DNA of 64,000 bases from Halalkalibacter oceani (GCF_023715605.1 NZ_JAMBOL010000004.1:124001-188000), one strand, 5' to 3'; positions 25,013 through 37,726 are shown, numbered from the stretch's first letter. Numbers and translations: made by a program. The notes: generated by a model from the letters alone, not told the origin.

Positions 25013-27133
25013 CTATTTCCATGCGCTGATGACAAAATGAATATCCTCATAGGAAATTGAATCAGGTAACGCCTCTTTTAATGGCTTCAACCGCTCCCAA
25101 CCAAGCTCCTTCATTTTCTCTTCAATTAGCTGCCTTTTTTGTGGCTCGACTCTTTCCGCCAGCCCAAGCTCCATCCCGGCTTCCTCGGCTTTGATCAGAT
25201 GCCTGATAATCGTCTGCTCGGTGAACCCGAATTCCGTTGCTAGTTCCTGAACGGTAGCACCATTTAAAAACGCTTCCGCTGTCTGCTTAAATTGGCCGCT
25301 TCTTGCTTTTTGTTCTTTGCGGCGCACGGCCGTCCCCTGACCTGATGCCGGCTTCCGCTCCGCAAAAGGGGCAAGAATCGCCAGGAACAGCTCGCCGTAT
25401 TTCTCCAGCTTTTGCTCGCCGACTCCGGAAATCGATTGTAACTCTTCTTTCGTCAACGGTACTTTTCCGCTCATTTCCTTTAACGTCCGATCGGAAAAAA
25501 TCATGTACGGCGGAACCCCCTGCTCTTCGGCCAGCCGCTTTCTCTCCTGCCGCAGCGCTTCGAAAATATCATCCTGTTCTTCCACCGCTTCCGGGATCGT
25601 TGTCTCTGACAAGAGCACCTTCGCCTCACCCGTTAAAACAGGAACCGCTTTTTCCGTGAGCTGCAGCGTTGGAAAAGAAGAATCAGTCGGCTGTAAATAC
25701 CCTTCCGCGGTCAGAACATCAATCATATCAGCAACCGCCCGCTGCGTCCATTCCTTCATCAAGCCGTATGTCGACACATCGGCCAAGCCGAACTGTTTTA
25801 TTTTCTGGTTTTCGGAACCGACGAGCACTTGAGCGACAATCGTTTTGCCGAAACGTTCACGCAGCCGCTTCACACATGAGAAGATAATCTGCGCCTCCCG
25901 GGTCCGGTCTATTTTTTCACCGCTGTCGACGCAGTTCGAACATTTGCCGCAGCTCTCTCCGTCCTCGTCTCCGAAATAGTCGAGAATGTAGTGCTGCAGG
26001 CAGCGCTCTGTATGACAATAGCTTGTCATCTGCTGCAGCTTCTTATATTCCATCGCCTGCCGCTCGTCGATCCGATCCGACTGCTCGATCAAAAACGTAT
26101 GCGTGCGAATATCCTGAGCCGCAAACAGCAAAATACAGTCACTTTCCTCCCCGTCACGTCCCGCGCGCCCCGCTTCCTGATAATAGGCTTCAAGCGAGCG
26201 CGGCAGGCTGTAATGCAAAACAAAACGGACATTCGACTTATCGATTCCCATACCGAACGCATTCGTCGCGACAATCACTTTCTTTTTATCATAAATAAAC
26301 GCTTCCTGACTGTCCGACCGCTCTTCTTCCCTCATCCCGCCATGATAGCGGGCTACTTCAAAACCGGCGGCTGACAGCTCTTCAAACAGCTGGTCGACTT
26401 CCTTGCGCGTCGTCGCGTAAATAATGCCTGATTCCTGCTTGCGCATCGTCAAGTAAGAACGAATAAACTCCTTCTTATTCACTCCTTTTTTCACTTCAAA
26501 GCGCAAGTTCGGCCGGGCAAATCCCATTGTAACCGTGCTCTGCTCGCGAATATGTAAATACTGCTGTAAGTCAGCGCGAACCTGCTTGGTCGCGGTAGCC
26601 GTTAAGGCGAGAACGGTCGGCTGATCGTTCAGCTGCTCCAGCCATTCGGGAATCCGCAAATAGCTTGGGCGGAAATCATGCCCCCATTGCGACATACAGT
26701 GGGCTTCATCAATCGCCACAAGCGAAAGGGAAACCGCTTGAAGCAGCTGTTGAAAATGGGGATGCTCCAGCCGCTCCGGTGCGACATAGACGAGCTTATA
26801 GGCGCCCGCTTTAATTTGGGCATGACGCTTTTGCTCCTCCGCCGCAGTTAAGGTGCTATTTAAAAAGGTTGCTCCAACCCCGTATTCCTGAAGGGCATCC
26901 ACCTGATCTTTCATCAAAGAAATAAGCGGAGTAATGACAACGGTCACTCCCGGGAGGAGCAGGGCCGGAATTTGATAGCATAATGACTTCCCGCCTCCAG
27001 TCGGCATAATCCCAAGCGTATCGTGACCGGCAAGCACCTGCTCAATAATCGCCTGCTGTCCCTGGCGAAAATGCTCGTAGCCGAAAATCGTTTGCAGCTT
27101 TTCCTGCGCTTGTTCCATTTGTAGCGTTTGCAT
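25013..27133 (-). CDS. recQ: ATP-dependent DNA helicase RecQ
   Basis: 706 aa from ATG 27133 ([10 protein letters not shown]), preceded by AAGGAGAGG. Domains in order: helicase core with [12 protein letters not shown] (Walker A), [17 protein letters not shown] (DEAH box and aromatic loop) and motif [13 protein letters not shown]; zinc-binding cysteines CHTERC...CGKCSNC; RQC wing; an HRDC domain ([32 protein letters not shown]...[16 protein letters not shown]); and a C-terminal helix-turn-helix [25 protein letters not shown]. RecQ unwinds forked and recombination intermediates. It is divergent from the ABC-F gene. Confidence 0.95.
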   Translation of the reverse strand: MQTLQMEQAQEKLQTIFGYEHFRQGQQAIIEQVLAGHDTLGIMPTGGGKSLCYQIPALLLPGVTVVITPLISLMKDQVDALQEYGVGATFLNSTLTAAEEQKRHAQIKAGAYKLVYVAPERLEHPHFQQLLQAVSLSLVAIDEAHCMSQWGHDFRPSYLRIPEWLEQLNDQPTVLALTATATKQVRADLQQYLHIREQSTVTMGFARPNLRFEVKKGVNKKEFIRSYLTMRKQESGIIYATTRKEVDQLFEELSAAGFEVARYHGGMREEERSDSQEAFIYDKKKVIVATNAFGMGIDKSNVRFVLHYSLPRSLEAYYQEAGRAGRDGEESDCILLFAAQDIRTHTFLIEQSDRIDERQAMEYKKLQQMTSYCHTERCLQHYILDYFGDEDGESCGKCSNCVDSGEKIDRTREAQIIFSCVKRLRERFGKTIVAQVLVGSENQKIKQFGLADVSTYGLMKEWTQRAVADMIDVLTAEGYLQPTDSSFPTLQLTEKAVPVLTGEAKVLLSETTIPEAVEEQDDIFEALRQERKRLAEEQGVPPYMIFSDRTLKEMSGKVPLTKEELQSISGVGEQKLEKYGELFLAILAPFAERKPASGQGTAVRRKEQKARSGQFKQTAEAFLNGATVQELATEFGFTEQTIIRHLIKAEEAGMELGLAERVEPQKRQLIEEKMKELGWERLKPLKEALPDSISYEDIHFVISAWK

Positions 27134-27264
27134 CGTCCTCTCCTTTCCATGTGTTCTCACACTTTTTTTACTTACCTGCTATTATAGCAAATTCCTGCTC
27201 CTCTTTAACATGATAGAAAGAGGCAAAAATATTGTTAGAACCCTATCCCTTTGTCTACAATGAA

Positions 27265-28898
<1,634 letters not shown>

Positions 28899-28922
28899 AA
28901 CAACATACAGCATGCCACACAA

Positions 28923-28967
28923 GGTGCGAACCCCAAGCGAACATAAAATTCCCGGGAGGTTCGCACC
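28923..28967. repeat. Gene/leader boundary hairpin, copy A
   Basis: 10-bp perfect stem GGTGCGAACC/GGTTCGCACC around CCAAGCGAACATAAAATT-type text. It lies 25 bp after the ABC-F stop codon and at the outer end of the leader of CRISPR array 1. The reverse complement is nearly the same as copies B (50934) and C (60823). A T/A-rich flank suggests that it terminates incoming transcription. Confidence 0.8.
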
Positions 28968-29093
28968 AAAAAACAACCGAAATATGAATCACCATGTAAA
29001 ACTATGTAAGAAAACAGCCAAAAAGCCAGCCCATAAAAGCGAAGCCTTACCACTCTGCGACCAAACACCACCGAAAACCAAGGTATTTTCGCT
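28968..29093 (+). promoter_or_regulatory. Leader of CRISPR array 1
   Basis: AT-rich, no ORF. The 16 bp next to the first repeat (CCAAGGTATTTTCGCT) and several further blocks (ACATAGTTTTACATG/ACATAATATCACATG, AGCCAGCCCATAAAAGCGAAG/AACCAGCCCATCAAAGCGACG) correspond to the leader of array 2 read on the minus strand. New spacers should enter at 29094. Confidence 0.75.
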
Positions 29094-29789
29094 ATCGCAC
29101 TCTATGGGAGTGCGTGGATTGAAATCTCCCTTTTGCCCGACGAGTGTTTGAGCAGGATCATCGCACTCTATGGGAGTGCGTGGATTGAAATATCCCGAGA
29201 CGCTGGATATTCAAGCGGTGTCACGATCGCACTCTATGGGAGTGCGTGGATTGAAATAAAGAGCGTTATGATGTATAGTTCGTGTTTTGGTATCGCACTC
29301 TATGGGAGTGCGTGGATTGAAATAATATTACTAGACTCATTATTATTAAGGGCGTGGTATCGCACTCTATGGGAGTGCGTGGATTGAAATCGGACGGTTG
29401 CGGCGTACCTCGCTGATCGATTTCATCGCACTCTATGGGAGTGCGTGGATTGAAATATCCCAAGGATCGGCTTTTCCATTACCATTAGCATCATCGCACT
29501 CTATGGGAGTGCGTGGATTGAAATACTTAGTGTCAATCCCCTTTCAATTCCAAAATTTCATCGCACTCTATGGGAGTGCGTGGATTGAAATATACATTGA
29601 CTGTTCGACGACCACCTTCAACACTTATCGCACTCTATGGGAGTGCGTGGATTGAAATAACTGTTTCTGTAAGCACATTCTTATCAATAACATCGCACTC
29701 TATGGGAGTACGATGAGGAAATTTTTGTACACTCGATCCGCACTTCTTGGGTGCTCGTCGCAACTCTATGGGAGCACATAGAAGGACTG
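29094..29789 (+). CRISPR. CRISPR array 1, type I-C repeat, plus orientation
   Basis: Nine identical 32-nt repeats (starts 29094, 29160, 29226, 29292, 29359, 29425, 29493, 29560, 29627) and a tenth at 29692 that is intact up to ...GGGAGT but altered in the 3' handle. Spacers are 33-36 nt. The repeat begins ATCGCACTCTATGGGAGTGC and ends GTGGATTGAAAT, so GCACTC/GAGTGC form the stem. Two more corrupted repeat relics (about 29735-29756 and 29757-29789) lie at the distal end. This matches the cas5-processed type I-C repeat class, so the array probably uses the cas operon 27 kb away. Confidence 0.97.
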
Positions 29790-30011
29790 TAACAGGTGCT
29801 GATTCCGTTATTTACGTTGTAGTCACCATTTTTCGTTCGAAAAAGATTCCGCTCTACATTATAATTGAATCTGGCATGCTAGTATGAAGGAGGCTGCTGA
29901 AAAAGTGAAAATCGTCCTTTTTCAGCAGCTTCTTATAGGTTCCTTAAGTGTGGGCTCTCTTCTTTAAATTTGTTTTTAATACGGTACATGAAATTATTTT
30001 GAGGGGATGAA
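29790..30011. other. Gap between array 1 and the EamA gene
   Basis: No ORF of interest. A TATAAT at 29860-29865 may be a -10 box for the EamA gene, although its -35 is weak. The hairpin repeat at 29893-29930 follows within the possible leader. Confidence 0.35.
29893..29930. repeat. Hairpin repeat, copy 2
   Basis: GCTGCTGAAAAAG, then TGAAAATCGTCC, then TTTTTCAGCAGC; nearly the same as copies at 21078 and 30953. Here it stands upstream of the EamA gene and after a possible promoter, where it could attenuate. Confidence 0.7.
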
Positions 30012-30920
30012 ATGAAGATGTCAGTTAAGCTTGCCTACTCCCTGGCGATTATTGGTGCTGCTTTATGGGGGTTAGTCGGGTTGTTCGTACAAAATCTTTA
30101 CGCTCACGGGCTGACAGCTTGGCAGGTTGTCGCGATCCGCTCGTTTTTTTCAATGCTTCTTTTGCTCAGTTATCTGCTCGTTTGGAAACGGCAGGCGCTA
30201 CGGATAAAATGGCGCCATCTTCCTTATTTTATGGGGACTGGGGTTATCAGCTTTGTCTTTTTTAATTGGTGCTTTTTTAAAGTGATCGAGCAGACGAATT
30301 TATCTCTTGCGGTCATGCTATTGTATACGGGTCCCTTATTTGTTACGATCATTTCCCGTTTTCTCTTTAAGGAATGGCTGACAGCAAGAAAAATGGCGGC
30401 GATTGTCGTGACATTACTAGGATGCAGCTTTGTCGTCGGCTTCCTTCCCCAGGGAAGCATCGTGCTGACAGCCTCTACCTTGCTAATAGGCATCGGCTCC
30501 GGTTTTTTCTATGCGCTGTACAGCATTTTCGCCAAGCTGAGCAGCCGCTATTATCAGCCTTTGACGATTACAGTATACTCCTTTATTTGCTCGACTGTCT
30601 TTTTGCTTTTTTCCAGCAATCTCGTGCATACACTGCCACTTCTTCTGCAATGGGATGTAATGCTCAACAGCCTTGGCTTAGCTTTTTTCTCGACGACGCT
30701 TGCTTATATTCTTTACACAAAAGGACTGAGCCAGATTGAATCAAGTCGGGCGGCGATTTTGTCGACGATTGAGCCGGTCATCGCGATTTGCGTCGGTTTT
30801 TTCTTTTTTCACGATGAGCTGACGTTCTGGCAGTGGAGCGGGATTCTTCTCGTCTTTATCTCGATGTTCCTGGTAGCTGAATCCTCTTCCTCTAAAGAAG
30901 CCCGAAAACGGCTGACCTAA
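30012..30920 (+). CDS. EamA/DMT family transporter
   Basis: 302 aa with ten hydrophobic segments arranged as two EamA repeats of five; each half contains the Pro/Gly pattern of the drug/metabolite transporter superfamily, for instance AIRSFFSMLLLLSYLL in the first half and SRAAILSTIEPVIAICVGFFFFHDELTFWQWSGILLVFISM in the second. Such proteins export or import amino acids and other metabolites; the substrate is not predictable. RBS GAGGGG at a normal distance. It stands alone between two copies of the hairpin repeat. Confidence 0.85.
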   Translation: MKMSVKLAYSLAIIGAALWGLVGLFVQNLYAHGLTAWQVVAIRSFFSMLLLLSYLLVWKRQALRIKWRHLPYFMGTGVISFVFFNWCFFKVIEQTNLSLAVMLLYTGPLFVTIISRFLFKEWLTARKMAAIVVTLLGCSFVVGFLPQGSIVLTASTLLIGIGSGFFYALYSIFAKLSSRYYQPLTITVYSFICSTVFLLFSSNLVHTLPLLLQWDVMLNSLGLAFFSTTLAYILYTKGLSQIESSRAAILSTIEPVIAICVGFFFFHDELTFWQWSGILLVFISMFLVAESSSSKEARKRLT

Positions 30921-30952
30921 AAAAACAAATAAGGCTCTACGCTCATCACGAA

Positions 30953-30986
30953 GAAGCTGCTGAAAATCGTCCTTTTTCAGCAGCTT
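30953..30986. repeat. Hairpin repeat, copy 3, convergent terminator
   Basis: GAAGCTGCTGAAAA and TTTTCAGCAGCTTC around ATCGTCCT; shorter than copies 1 and 2 because GTGAAAA is missing on one side. It lies between the convergent EamA and DedA genes. The flank CTACGCTCATCACGAAG matches that of copy 1. Confidence 0.7.
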
Positions 30987-31001
30987 CTTTCGACACACCT
31001 T

Positions 31002-31610
31002 TTAATGATCATAGCCACGGTTGCGCTGTCGTCTTTTTTTGATAAAGTGATAAAGCAATACGAGGCAGCCGAGAATCGCAAGCGCATAAATCATATGTTC
31101 GACAAACGACGACCAGTCGGTAATCGTTCTTCCATAATAGAAGCCGACCAAAAAGTAAAACGTAAGCCAGACGAAGGCAGAGCTAAATCCGACTAACGCA
31201 AATAAGCGATAGGAGATGTTAGACAAACCGATACTAAACGGTACCGCATGGCGAATGAAAGGGAAAAAATAACTGAAGCTGGCCGCTTTCAAGCCGTATT
31301 TCTCCAACAGCTCCTTGCCCTTTTCCGCCCGCTCATGCCAAATCGATTTTTTTCGTTTCACCGGTAAGTGGGCGCGCTTTGAAACAACATGGCCGCTGAC
31401 ATAAAGAATCGTCCCATGACACATCACACTTGCGTATAAAATAAAGAAAGTCGGGAGCGGCTCTAAATAATAAGTAGTCGCCAGCAGACCACCCGTCATT
31501 AAAAGAACTTCATTGGGAACTGGAAAGAAAAACAGACCAACCGCCATGATTAAAAAAAGTGAAATATAGCCGTGCTGCCTGATAATATCAATCAGAAACA
31601 TCCAGTCCAC
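31002..31610 (-). CDS. DedA family membrane protein
   Basis: 202 aa from GTG 31610 (V-D-W-M), which has AGAGGGGAG directly upstream. Features: FFFPVPNEVLLMTGG (DedA F/P-x-P-E motif), SYFFPFIRHAVPFSIGLSNISYRLF (family R-x-x-x-P/GxxxM-like segment) and five to six membrane helices with a basic C terminus. DedA proteins are polytopic proteins linked to envelope integrity, pH and drug tolerance, some acting as undecaprenyl-phosphate or phospholipid flippases. The longer ATG-initiated reading would add an unhelpful hydrophilic stretch. Convergent with EamA. Confidence 0.8.
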   Translation of the reverse strand: MDWMFLIDIIRQHGYISLFLIMAVGLFFFPVPNEVLLMTGGLLATTYYLEPLPTFFILYASVMCHGTILYVSGHVVSKRAHLPVKRKKSIWHERAEKGKELLEKYGLKAASFSYFFPFIRHAVPFSIGLSNISYRLFALVGFSSAFVWLTFYFLVGFYYGRTITDWSSFVEHMIYALAILGCLVLLYHFIKKRRQRNRGYDH

Positions 31611-31681
31611 TACGCTCCCCCTCTTCCCTGCATCGCCATAGAAGCGGAAACGAGGCACCTCTCCCATGTCCGCTTTTGCTG

Positions 31682-31882
31682 TTATCCCTTAAAGTACTCT
31701 TTATAATAGCCACCTATTTTTCCGGTATTGTCGATCACAAAATAAAATTCTTCCGTTTCATTTTTGAGCTCATATGTTTTTCCAGCAGTCAGTGCCCGGT
31801 TCACCATGTATTTTTTTGCATTTGTATGTACGCATTCTACGGTGCGAATGGTCGGGCGCGTTTGCCACGTGTTGTGAATCAT
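31682..31882 (-). CDS. Small conserved protein, DUF6501-like
   Basis: 66 aa. VECVHTNAKKYMVNRALTAGKTYELKNETEEFYFVIDNTGKIGGYYKEYF is strongly reminiscent of a short Bacillus protein family annotated DUF6501. One cysteine, no membrane helix, predicted small beta fold. It is a single gene with A-rich AGGAAA before the ATG. Function unknown. Confidence 0.7.
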   Translation of the reverse strand: MIHNTWQTRPTIRTVECVHTNAKKYMVNRALTAGKTYELKNETEEFYFVIDNTGKIGGYYKEYFKG

Positions 31883-31965
31883 TTTCCTATCCCACTCCTT
31901 TTCCTTCTATCTTACTATTATAAGGTCCGCTTGCTTAATTGCAAACTGTTTCGCTTTCCTTAGCT

Positions 31966-32025
31966 GCCGCGAAAAAAACAGGGGATGGCTCACTAGATCA
32001 AAAGTCCGACCTGGTGAGCCATCCC
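31966..32025 (-). terminator. Terminator of odhAB
   Basis: 12-bp stem GGGATGGCTCAC/GTGAGCCATCCC with inner pairing of CTAG/CCTGG-type, followed on the minus strand by CTGTTTTTTT. It lies 27 bp after the odhB stop. Confidence 0.85.
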
Positions 32026-32051
32026 GCTAAAGAGATAGAACCATTATTGAC

Positions 32052-33308
32052 TTAGCCTTCCAGTAACAAAGATTCTGGATCCTCTAAAAGCTGCTTTACT
32101 TTTACAAGGAAGCTAACGGCTTCTTTCCCATCGACAATCCGGTGATCATAAGACAATGCAATATACATCATTGGACGGTTTTCAAAGTTCTCCTGGTCAA
32201 TTGCCACTGGCCGCCATTGAACCTTATGCATCCCTAAAATTCCGACTTGAGGTGCATTTAAAATTGGCGTAGACCATAAGGAACCGAATACTCCTCCGTT
32301 CGTAATCGTAAACGTTCCACCTTGGAGATCAGAAATTGCCAGCTTATTATCGCGTGCTTTTTTCCCAAGCTCACCAATTTCACGCTCGATTCCAGCAAAG
32401 CCTAAGCGGTCTGCATCACGGACAACTGGCACAACAAGCCCTTCATCCGTTGAAACGGCTACACCGATATCATAGTACTTCTTAACTAAAATCTCGTCGC
32501 CCTGAATTTCCGCATTTAATAACGGGAACTCTTTCAAAGCACCGATAACGGCTTTTGTAAAGAAAGACATAAATCCGAGCTTCACGCCATTCTTTTCAAG
32601 GAAAGCATCTTTACGACGCTTGCGCAAATCCATAACAGCCGTCATGTCGACTTCATTGAACGTTGTTAACATCGCTGCTGTTTGCTGGGATTCAACAAGG
32701 CGCTTGGCGATTGTTTGACGACGACGGGACATTTTGATCCGTTCTACCGGCTTAGCAGAATCACTGGAGGCTGCCGGTGCTTTAGCCTGCTGTGGCGCTG
32801 CTGGCTGCTTTTGCGGTGCAGCTGGTGCTGTTTGATGCGTTTCAACATCCTGCTTGCGAACACGGCCAAGCGGATCAGCTGTTGCTACGGCGCTTAAATC
32901 AATACCGCGCTCACGGGCAAGCTTTCTAGCTGCCGGTGAAGCGAGCGGTCTGTCCTGACCAGTTGCCGGAGCCGGCTCAGCTTCTTTAGCCGGTTCTGCT
33001 TTTTCTGCGCTTGCTGCCGGCGCTGGTGCTGCTTCCTCTTTCGGAGCAGCAGGCGCTGCGCTTGCCGCACTTCCGCTTTCATCGATCACAGCAATCACTT
33101 CGCCAACCTCAACCGTATCGCCTGGTTCCTTTTTGAATTCAGTAATCACGCCGGAATGTTCAGCTGTAATTTCAACGTTTACTTTATCCGTCTCCAGTTC
33201 AGCGATATATTCCCCCTGGTTTACCTGTTCGCCCACCTGCTTTAGCCATTGGGCAATTGTTCCTTCAGTAATCGACTCTGCTAGTTCTGGTACTTTGATT
33301 TCAATCAC
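32052..33308 (-). CDS. odhB: Dihydrolipoyllysine-residue succinyltransferase (2-oxoglutarate dehydrogenase E2)
   Basis: 418 aa. Lipoyl domain at 1-77 with the lipoylated lysine in [10 protein letters not shown]; an Ala/Pro/Glu-rich linker (80-120 and 160-185); a peripheral-subunit binding domain [28 protein letters not shown]; and a catalytic domain with [10 protein letters not shown] and the C-terminal active-site motif [14 protein letters not shown] (His and Asp). It transfers succinyl groups to CoA in the TCA cycle complex. It is 16 bp after odhA and shares a terminator with it. Confidence 0.97.
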   Translation of the reverse strand: MIEIKVPELAESITEGTIAQWLKQVGEQVNQGEYIAELETDKVNVEITAEHSGVITEFKKEPGDTVEVGEVIAVIDESGSAASAAPAAPKEEAAPAPAASAEKAEPAKEAEPAPATGQDRPLASPAARKLARERGIDLSAVATADPLGRVRKQDVETHQTAPAAPQKQPAAPQQAKAPAASSDSAKPVERIKMSRRRQTIAKRLVESQQTAAMLTTFNEVDMTAVMDLRKRRKDAFLEKNGVKLGFMSFFTKAVIGALKEFPLLNAEIQGDEILVKKYYDIGVAVSTDEGLVVPVVRDADRLGFAGIEREIGELGKKARDNKLAISDLQGGTFTITNGGVFGSLWSTPILNAPQVGILGMHKVQWRPVAIDQENFENRPMMYIALSYDHRIVDGKEAVSFLVKVKQLLEDPESLLLEG

Positions 33309-33324
33309 GGGAAAAGGCCTCCTC

Positions 33325-36174
33325 TTATTGTTTGCGTGTCAATGATTCTGTCACAATGCGTTCTTGTTCTTTTTTATGTGCGGTCGGGTCACCTTCAGCC
33401 GGACTCGAACGGTGCGTTCTTCCAATGTAGCTGACCGTCGCTCCCTCTGGTGTAATTTCCCGGATACGAGACTCCATAAACGGCCACGCACCCATATTTT
33501 TAGGTTCTTCCTGAACCCAGACAATTTCCTTTAAATTGCTGTAGCGGGCAAAGATGCTGCGAATCGGCCGTTTCGGGAACGGATAAAGCTCCTCGACGCG
33601 GGCGATATGGAGCCAGCTCCAGTCCTGATCTTTGCTTTTCTGCATTTTATCGGCAATATCAATCGCGACTTTCCCACTACAAAGGATGATCCGTTCGACC
33701 TTATCTGTATCCTGCCCCAACCCTTCCTGCTCAAGGACAGGCTGGAATTCTCCCTCGGTGAAAGCATCGTGAGTAGATGCAACCATCTGATTCCGAAGCA
33801 AGCTCTTCGGCGTCATGATAATGAGCGGACGTACCGCATCCTTTTCCAAAATCTTCGCTTGGCGGCGTAAAATATGGAAATATTGAGCCGCTGACGTACA
33901 ATTGGCAATTGTCCAGTTGTTCTCGGCAGCGAGCACAAGGAAACGCTCAACCCTGCCGCTGGAATGCTCCGGTCCTTGACCTTCGTAGCCGTGCGGCAGC
34001 AAAACGACAAGGCCTGACTTTTGTCCCCATTTTGCTCTTCCTGCTGAAATCCACTGGTCAAACATAACCTGGGCACCGTTGGCAAAATCCCCGAACTGCG
34101 CTTCCCATAATACTAATGTTTCCGGAGCTTGAACATTGTAGCCATATTCAAACCCGACAACAGCCATCTCCGATAACGGACTGTTATGGACCGCGAAGGA
34201 AGCATTGGCTTTTTCAAAGCTTTGCAGCGGTGTGAAAATCGAGTCATTTGTCCGGTCATGCAGCACAAGATGACGATGAGCAAACGTACCGCGCTCCGAA
34301 TCCTGACCTGTTAAACGGATCGGCGTGCCATCATGCAGAATCGTCGCAAATGCCAGCGTTTCCGCAAGACCCCAATCGACCTTGTTGTTCTCTTCAAAGG
34401 CGCTTAGACGACGCTTTAAGATCTTTTCGAGCTTTTCATTCGCTGAGAAATCCTCCGGCCAATCCAACAGCTGTTGATTGATTTCCTTCAGCGTCTCAAG
34501 CGGAACACTCGTCTTGACCTTTGGCAGACCGTTCACGACAAAGTCCGGCGGAACGAGCTCCAGCACTTTATTCGATTTGTTGGCCGCCACTTCATCATAT
34601 TGCGACTGCAAATATTCCTGTGTTTCGCGGTCGAGTTGATCTCCGTACGTTTCTTCGACAACGCCTCCGGTCGAAAGCTGCTTGGCATAGATTTCGCGCA
34701 CGGTCGGATGCTTGCGGATGATGTCATAAAGACCAGGCTGCGTAACGGCCGGCTCATCCATTTCGTTATGACCAAAGCGGCGATAACCGACTAAGTCAAT
34801 TAAGAAATCCTTCTTAAACCGTTTCCGGTATTGAATTGCTAAGTGAATGGCAGCCATACAGGCTTCAGGATCATCAGCGTTGACATGGAGAATCGGAATT
34901 TCAAATCCCTTTGCCGGATCACTCGCATATGTAGTAGAGCGAGAATCATGCGTTTCCGTCGTGAAACCGATATTGTTATTTGCGATGATATGAAGAGACC
35001 CGCCAGTCTGATAACCCCTTAAACGGCTAAGGTTAAGCGTTTCTGTCACCACTCCCTGACCCGGGAATGCCGCATCACCATGAATTAAAATCGAGTAAGC
35101 CTTCGACACATCCTGCTGCGGGAAGCCTTTCGCTGTGCGATCTTCCTGCGCTGCGCGCGCGTATCCTTCGACAATTGGACTGACAAATTCCAGGTGACTC
35201 GGATTGTTCGCCAACGTCACGGTCGCTTCAGCGGTATTTTCTTCCCGAATCTGTCTGTCTGCTCCAAGATGATATTTCACATCCCCCGTCCATCCTTCAT
35301 TAATTCCAGTGGAACCTTCAGAAGGGACAAGGTCTTTATTTGGCGCATGTAAAAATTCAGAGAATACTTTCTTGTATGGTTTGCCAAGTGTATGAGTAAG
35401 CACGCTCAACCGTCCGCGGTGGGCCATTCCAATCAAAACATGCTCTGTTCCTTCATGGACGACTCCTCTGACAGCTTCATCAAGCATCGGCACAAGCACA
35501 TCAAGTCCTTCAATTGAAAAGCGCTTCTGTCCAACAAAGGTGCGGTGAATGAACTTTTCAAAGCCTTCCACTTGTGTTAATCTTTTTAACAAATTAACTT
35601 GCTGCTGTTTTGTCAGATTTGGCAAATACATGCCTGACTCCACCATTTTAATGAGCCATTGGCGCTCATCCATATCTTGAACATGGTTAAATTCAAAGGC
35701 AATCGTTTTTGTATAAACTTCGCGCAAATATTGGATTGCGGCCAATCCGTCCTTCACATGCGCAGGAGCATCAGAGCAGAGTAGATCGACCGGCACCTCT
35801 TTCAAATCCTCTTCCGTTAAATCGTAGCGACTCAACTCAAGCAACTGGCTGTTTTTCCTGTCTTTGATGATTGGATTTACATCTGATGCTAGATGTCCTT
35901 TTCTGCGAATCATATCTGCTAGTTTAACGGCGTTAACACATTTTCTGATCATATCCGGCGAAGCAGCAGAAAAAACCGGCGAAGCCGCTCGCTTACTCCC
36001 CTGCTCATCTACAGAGGCCGGAGGCGGTCCCCAGACATCAAATAGTTCCCGTAAGTCTTCATCGACTGCTTCTGGATTGCTTGAATACTCTTCGTAAAGC
36101 TCGATTGCAACGCCAAGGTTGGGACCATGAAATCCTTGCCATGGTTCGTCCACTTTGTGCTCCTTGCTTGACAT
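33325..36174 (-). CDS. odhA: 2-oxoglutarate dehydrogenase E1 component
   Basis: 949 aa, typical for Bacillus OdhA. Thiamine diphosphate enzyme: [57 protein letters not shown] (ThDP-binding GDG-like region), [17 protein letters not shown], and the C-terminal transketolase-like half with [19 protein letters not shown]. It decarboxylates 2-oxoglutarate and succinylates OdhB. The start at 36174 is preceded by an AGGGGG motif. A cre-like sequence lies about 55 bp upstream. Confidence 0.97.
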   Translation of the reverse strand: MSSKEHKVDEPWQGFHGPNLGVAIELYEEYSSNPEAVDEDLRELFDVWGPPPASVDEQGSKRAASPVFSAASPDMIRKCVNAVKLADMIRRKGHLASDVNPIIKDRKNSQLLELSRYDLTEEDLKEVPVDLLCSDAPAHVKDGLAAIQYLREVYTKTIAFEFNHVQDMDERQWLIKMVESGMYLPNLTKQQQVNLLKRLTQVEGFEKFIHRTFVGQKRFSIEGLDVLVPMLDEAVRGVVHEGTEHVLIGMAHRGRLSVLTHTLGKPYKKVFSEFLHAPNKDLVPSEGSTGINEGWTGDVKYHLGADRQIREENTAEATVTLANNPSHLEFVSPIVEGYARAAQEDRTAKGFPQQDVSKAYSILIHGDAAFPGQGVVTETLNLSRLRGYQTGGSLHIIANNNIGFTTETHDSRSTTYASDPAKGFEIPILHVNADDPEACMAAIHLAIQYRKRFKKDFLIDLVGYRRFGHNEMDEPAVTQPGLYDIIRKHPTVREIYAKQLSTGGVVEETYGDQLDRETQEYLQSQYDEVAANKSNKVLELVPPDFVVNGLPKVKTSVPLETLKEINQQLLDWPEDFSANEKLEKILKRRLSAFEENNKVDWGLAETLAFATILHDGTPIRLTGQDSERGTFAHRHLVLHDRTNDSIFTPLQSFEKANASFAVHNSPLSEMAVVGFEYGYNVQAPETLVLWEAQFGDFANGAQVMFDQWISAGRAKWGQKSGLVVLLPHGYEGQGPEHSSGRVERFLVLAAENNWTIANCTSAAQYFHILRRQAKILEKDAVRPLIIMTPKSLLRNQMVASTHDAFTEGEFQPVLEQEGLGQDTDKVERIILCSGKVAIDIADKMQKSKDQDWSWLHIARVEELYPFPKRPIRSIFARYSNLKEIVWVQEEPKNMGAWPFMESRIREITPEGATVSYIGRTHRSSPAEGDPTAHKKEQERIVTESLTRKQ

Positions 36175-36480
36175 TTGATAAAAACCCCCTAGTTTAACTT
36201 CAATGGCAAATCTATGAATGTTAACAATTACAACGCTTTCAAGTCATTTTAACATAATTGTCACATTTATTAAAGGAAATCCAAGCGCATTCATAGATTT
36301 ATTTTGATCGATTTTCTAACGAATGGAACCAGCGAATTTTCTGCTCTTCCTTCGCCAGAAGAATTTCGCTTTCAATTAGAAAGTGTAGTACTTTTCATAT
36401 AGAAAATCCAGTTCTTTTCTAAAGATTTTTTTATTTTTTTTCGCCTGATTTTTTCCTTCATAAAAGCATGAAAAACGAAT
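36175..36480. other. odhA upstream region
   Basis: AT-rich, no gene. On the minus strand TGAAAGCGTTGTAA (36228-36241) is cre-like, with the last CA changed to AA, and would fit catabolite control of the TCA cycle. The segment near 36420-36480 holds T-rich tracts after the 96-aa gene and no strong hairpin. Confidence 0.4.
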
Positions 36481-36771
36481 TTATTTTTTGCGTGAAATCT
36501 CCTCGTCAAACCAGGCTGTAATTTGCTTTTTTTCCGTTTCTGTAAATTGGAACATCGGCGAGTCACAGCCTTCTTCCCGGAGGACGATCTGTAAAACTTC
36601 TCCAGTATCGTTCGCGATGATTAAAGCTTCCGGCTCCAGCAATTGCTCAGGAAGGTCCGCTCCGGAAAACCGGGCAACATAATGAGTCCATTGCTGAACC
36701 GGATAGGAGTCGACGAGATTGAATCCGTCAAGCTTGCACTCCCGGTACTGTTCAAATTGTAAATCAATCAT
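36481..36771 (-). CDS. Hypothetical protein
   Basis: 96 aa, acidic, no signal or membrane segment: it contains FSGADLPEQLLEPEALIIANDTGEVLQIVLREEGCDSPMFQF, suggesting a small alpha/beta fold. RBS weak (GCGAAGAA). No family recognised. It lies between odhA and the nitroreductase; the codon pattern resembles its neighbours, so it is likely real. Confidence 0.55.
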   Translation of the reverse strand: MIDLQFEQYRECKLDGFNLVDSYPVQQWTHYVARFSGADLPEQLLEPEALIIANDTGEVLQIVLREEGCDSPMFQFTETEKKQITAWFDEEISRKK

Positions 36772-36857
36772 TTCTTCGCCTGCTTTCTATAAAGTCATTC
36801 ATCCAGTCATTTATTATCGCAAACCTGCTCTTTCCCTGCAATCGGCAATTGCCAAAT

Positions 36858-36892
36858 AAAAAAACTTGCCCCGAACTTTTCTTCGGAACAAG
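36858..36892 (-). terminator. Terminator of the nitroreductase gene
   Basis: Imperfect stem CTTGTTCCGAA/TTCGGGGCAAG on the minus strand with a short AGAAAA loop, followed by seven T. Confidence 0.75.
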
Positions 36893-36940
36893 TGTTTCGC
36901 AAAGGGCAACGGAGATACAGCACCATCAATCTCTCAAGTC

Positions 36941-37588
36941 TTAGGTAAGAGAATTATACGATATTACATCCTCCAGCGGCCGGCGCGCAGAACGGTGGGC
37001 AGGCTGAGCCGCCTTGCCGATCGCCAGCAGCATAACAGGCGCATAACGTGAAGGGATATCAAATGTTTCGATCAATGCTTCGCGGCTGAAGCCGCCCATT
37101 GGACATGTATCATAGCCGCGCGCTTTAGCGGCAAGCATAAGCTGCATCGCAGCAAGTGACGTACTTAAAAACGCTTCATCGCGTGGGAAAGGGGAATTCC
37201 CTTCGTACGCTTTGTTGATTTGGCCGACTAAAGTTTCCTTTACTTCCTTCGGCATAAAGCCATTATCGACCGCAGTCTGATAGATTGCCTCCGCCTCTTT
37301 ATTCGCCTCCAAATCACCAAGCAAAATAATCACCGCCGCACTTTCAACAACCTGCTTCTGGTTGTAGGCAATCGGCAACAGCTCTTCTTTTCTTTTTGGA
37401 TCATCGACGACGATAAAGCGCCAAGGCTGAATGTTCCATGAAGACGGGGCCTTTGTCGCGACTGTGAGCAGCTCTTCCAGCTCCTCGCGTTCAATCCTTG
37501 CTTCCGGATCAAATTTCCGGACAGAATGGCGTTCTTCAATCGTTTGAAAGACGCCAAGCTCACCTTGCTGGGCAGTACGTTGCATCAT
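36941..37588 (-). CDS. Nitroreductase family protein (YodC/MhqN-like)
   Basis: 215 aa. FMN-binding nitroreductase fold: IEERHSVRKFDPEA at 17-30 (phosphate-binding Arg-x-S-V-R), APSSWNIQPWRFIVV at 47-61, and GYDTCPMGGFSREALIETFDIPSRYAPVMLLAIGKA near the C terminus. Such enzymes reduce quinones or nitro compounds with NAD(P)H. Two adjacent ATG codons; AAGGAGAGG serves either. It is single with its own terminator. Confidence 0.88.
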   Translation of the reverse strand: MMQRTAQQGELGVFQTIEERHSVRKFDPEARIEREELEELLTVATKAPSSWNIQPWRFIVVDDPKRKEELLPIAYNQKQVVESAAVIILLGDLEANKEAEAIYQTAVDNGFMPKEVKETLVGQINKAYEGNSPFPRDEAFLSTSLAAMQLMLAAKARGYDTCPMGGFSREALIETFDIPSRYAPVMLLAIGKAAQPAHRSARRPLEDVISYNSLT

Positions 37589-37726
37589 GATTCCTCTCCT
37601 TTGTCTCTATTTTCCTTCTATCGTAAATGATAATTCCACCATCTGTAAACTGTTTTCCATAATAGGAGCAACCGCCACGACTGTCTACACTAAAGGATGC
37701 CCAAATGGAGACGGGCTGATTCCAAG

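Noticed and set aside
29133-29655. ORFs with repeated IALYGSAWIEI peptides
   Set aside because: Frames running through the repeats of array 1.
36372-36566. 64-codon minus-strand ORF overlapping the 96-aa gene
   Set aside because: Lysine/arginine-rich frame through AT-rich non-coding sequence, no RBS.
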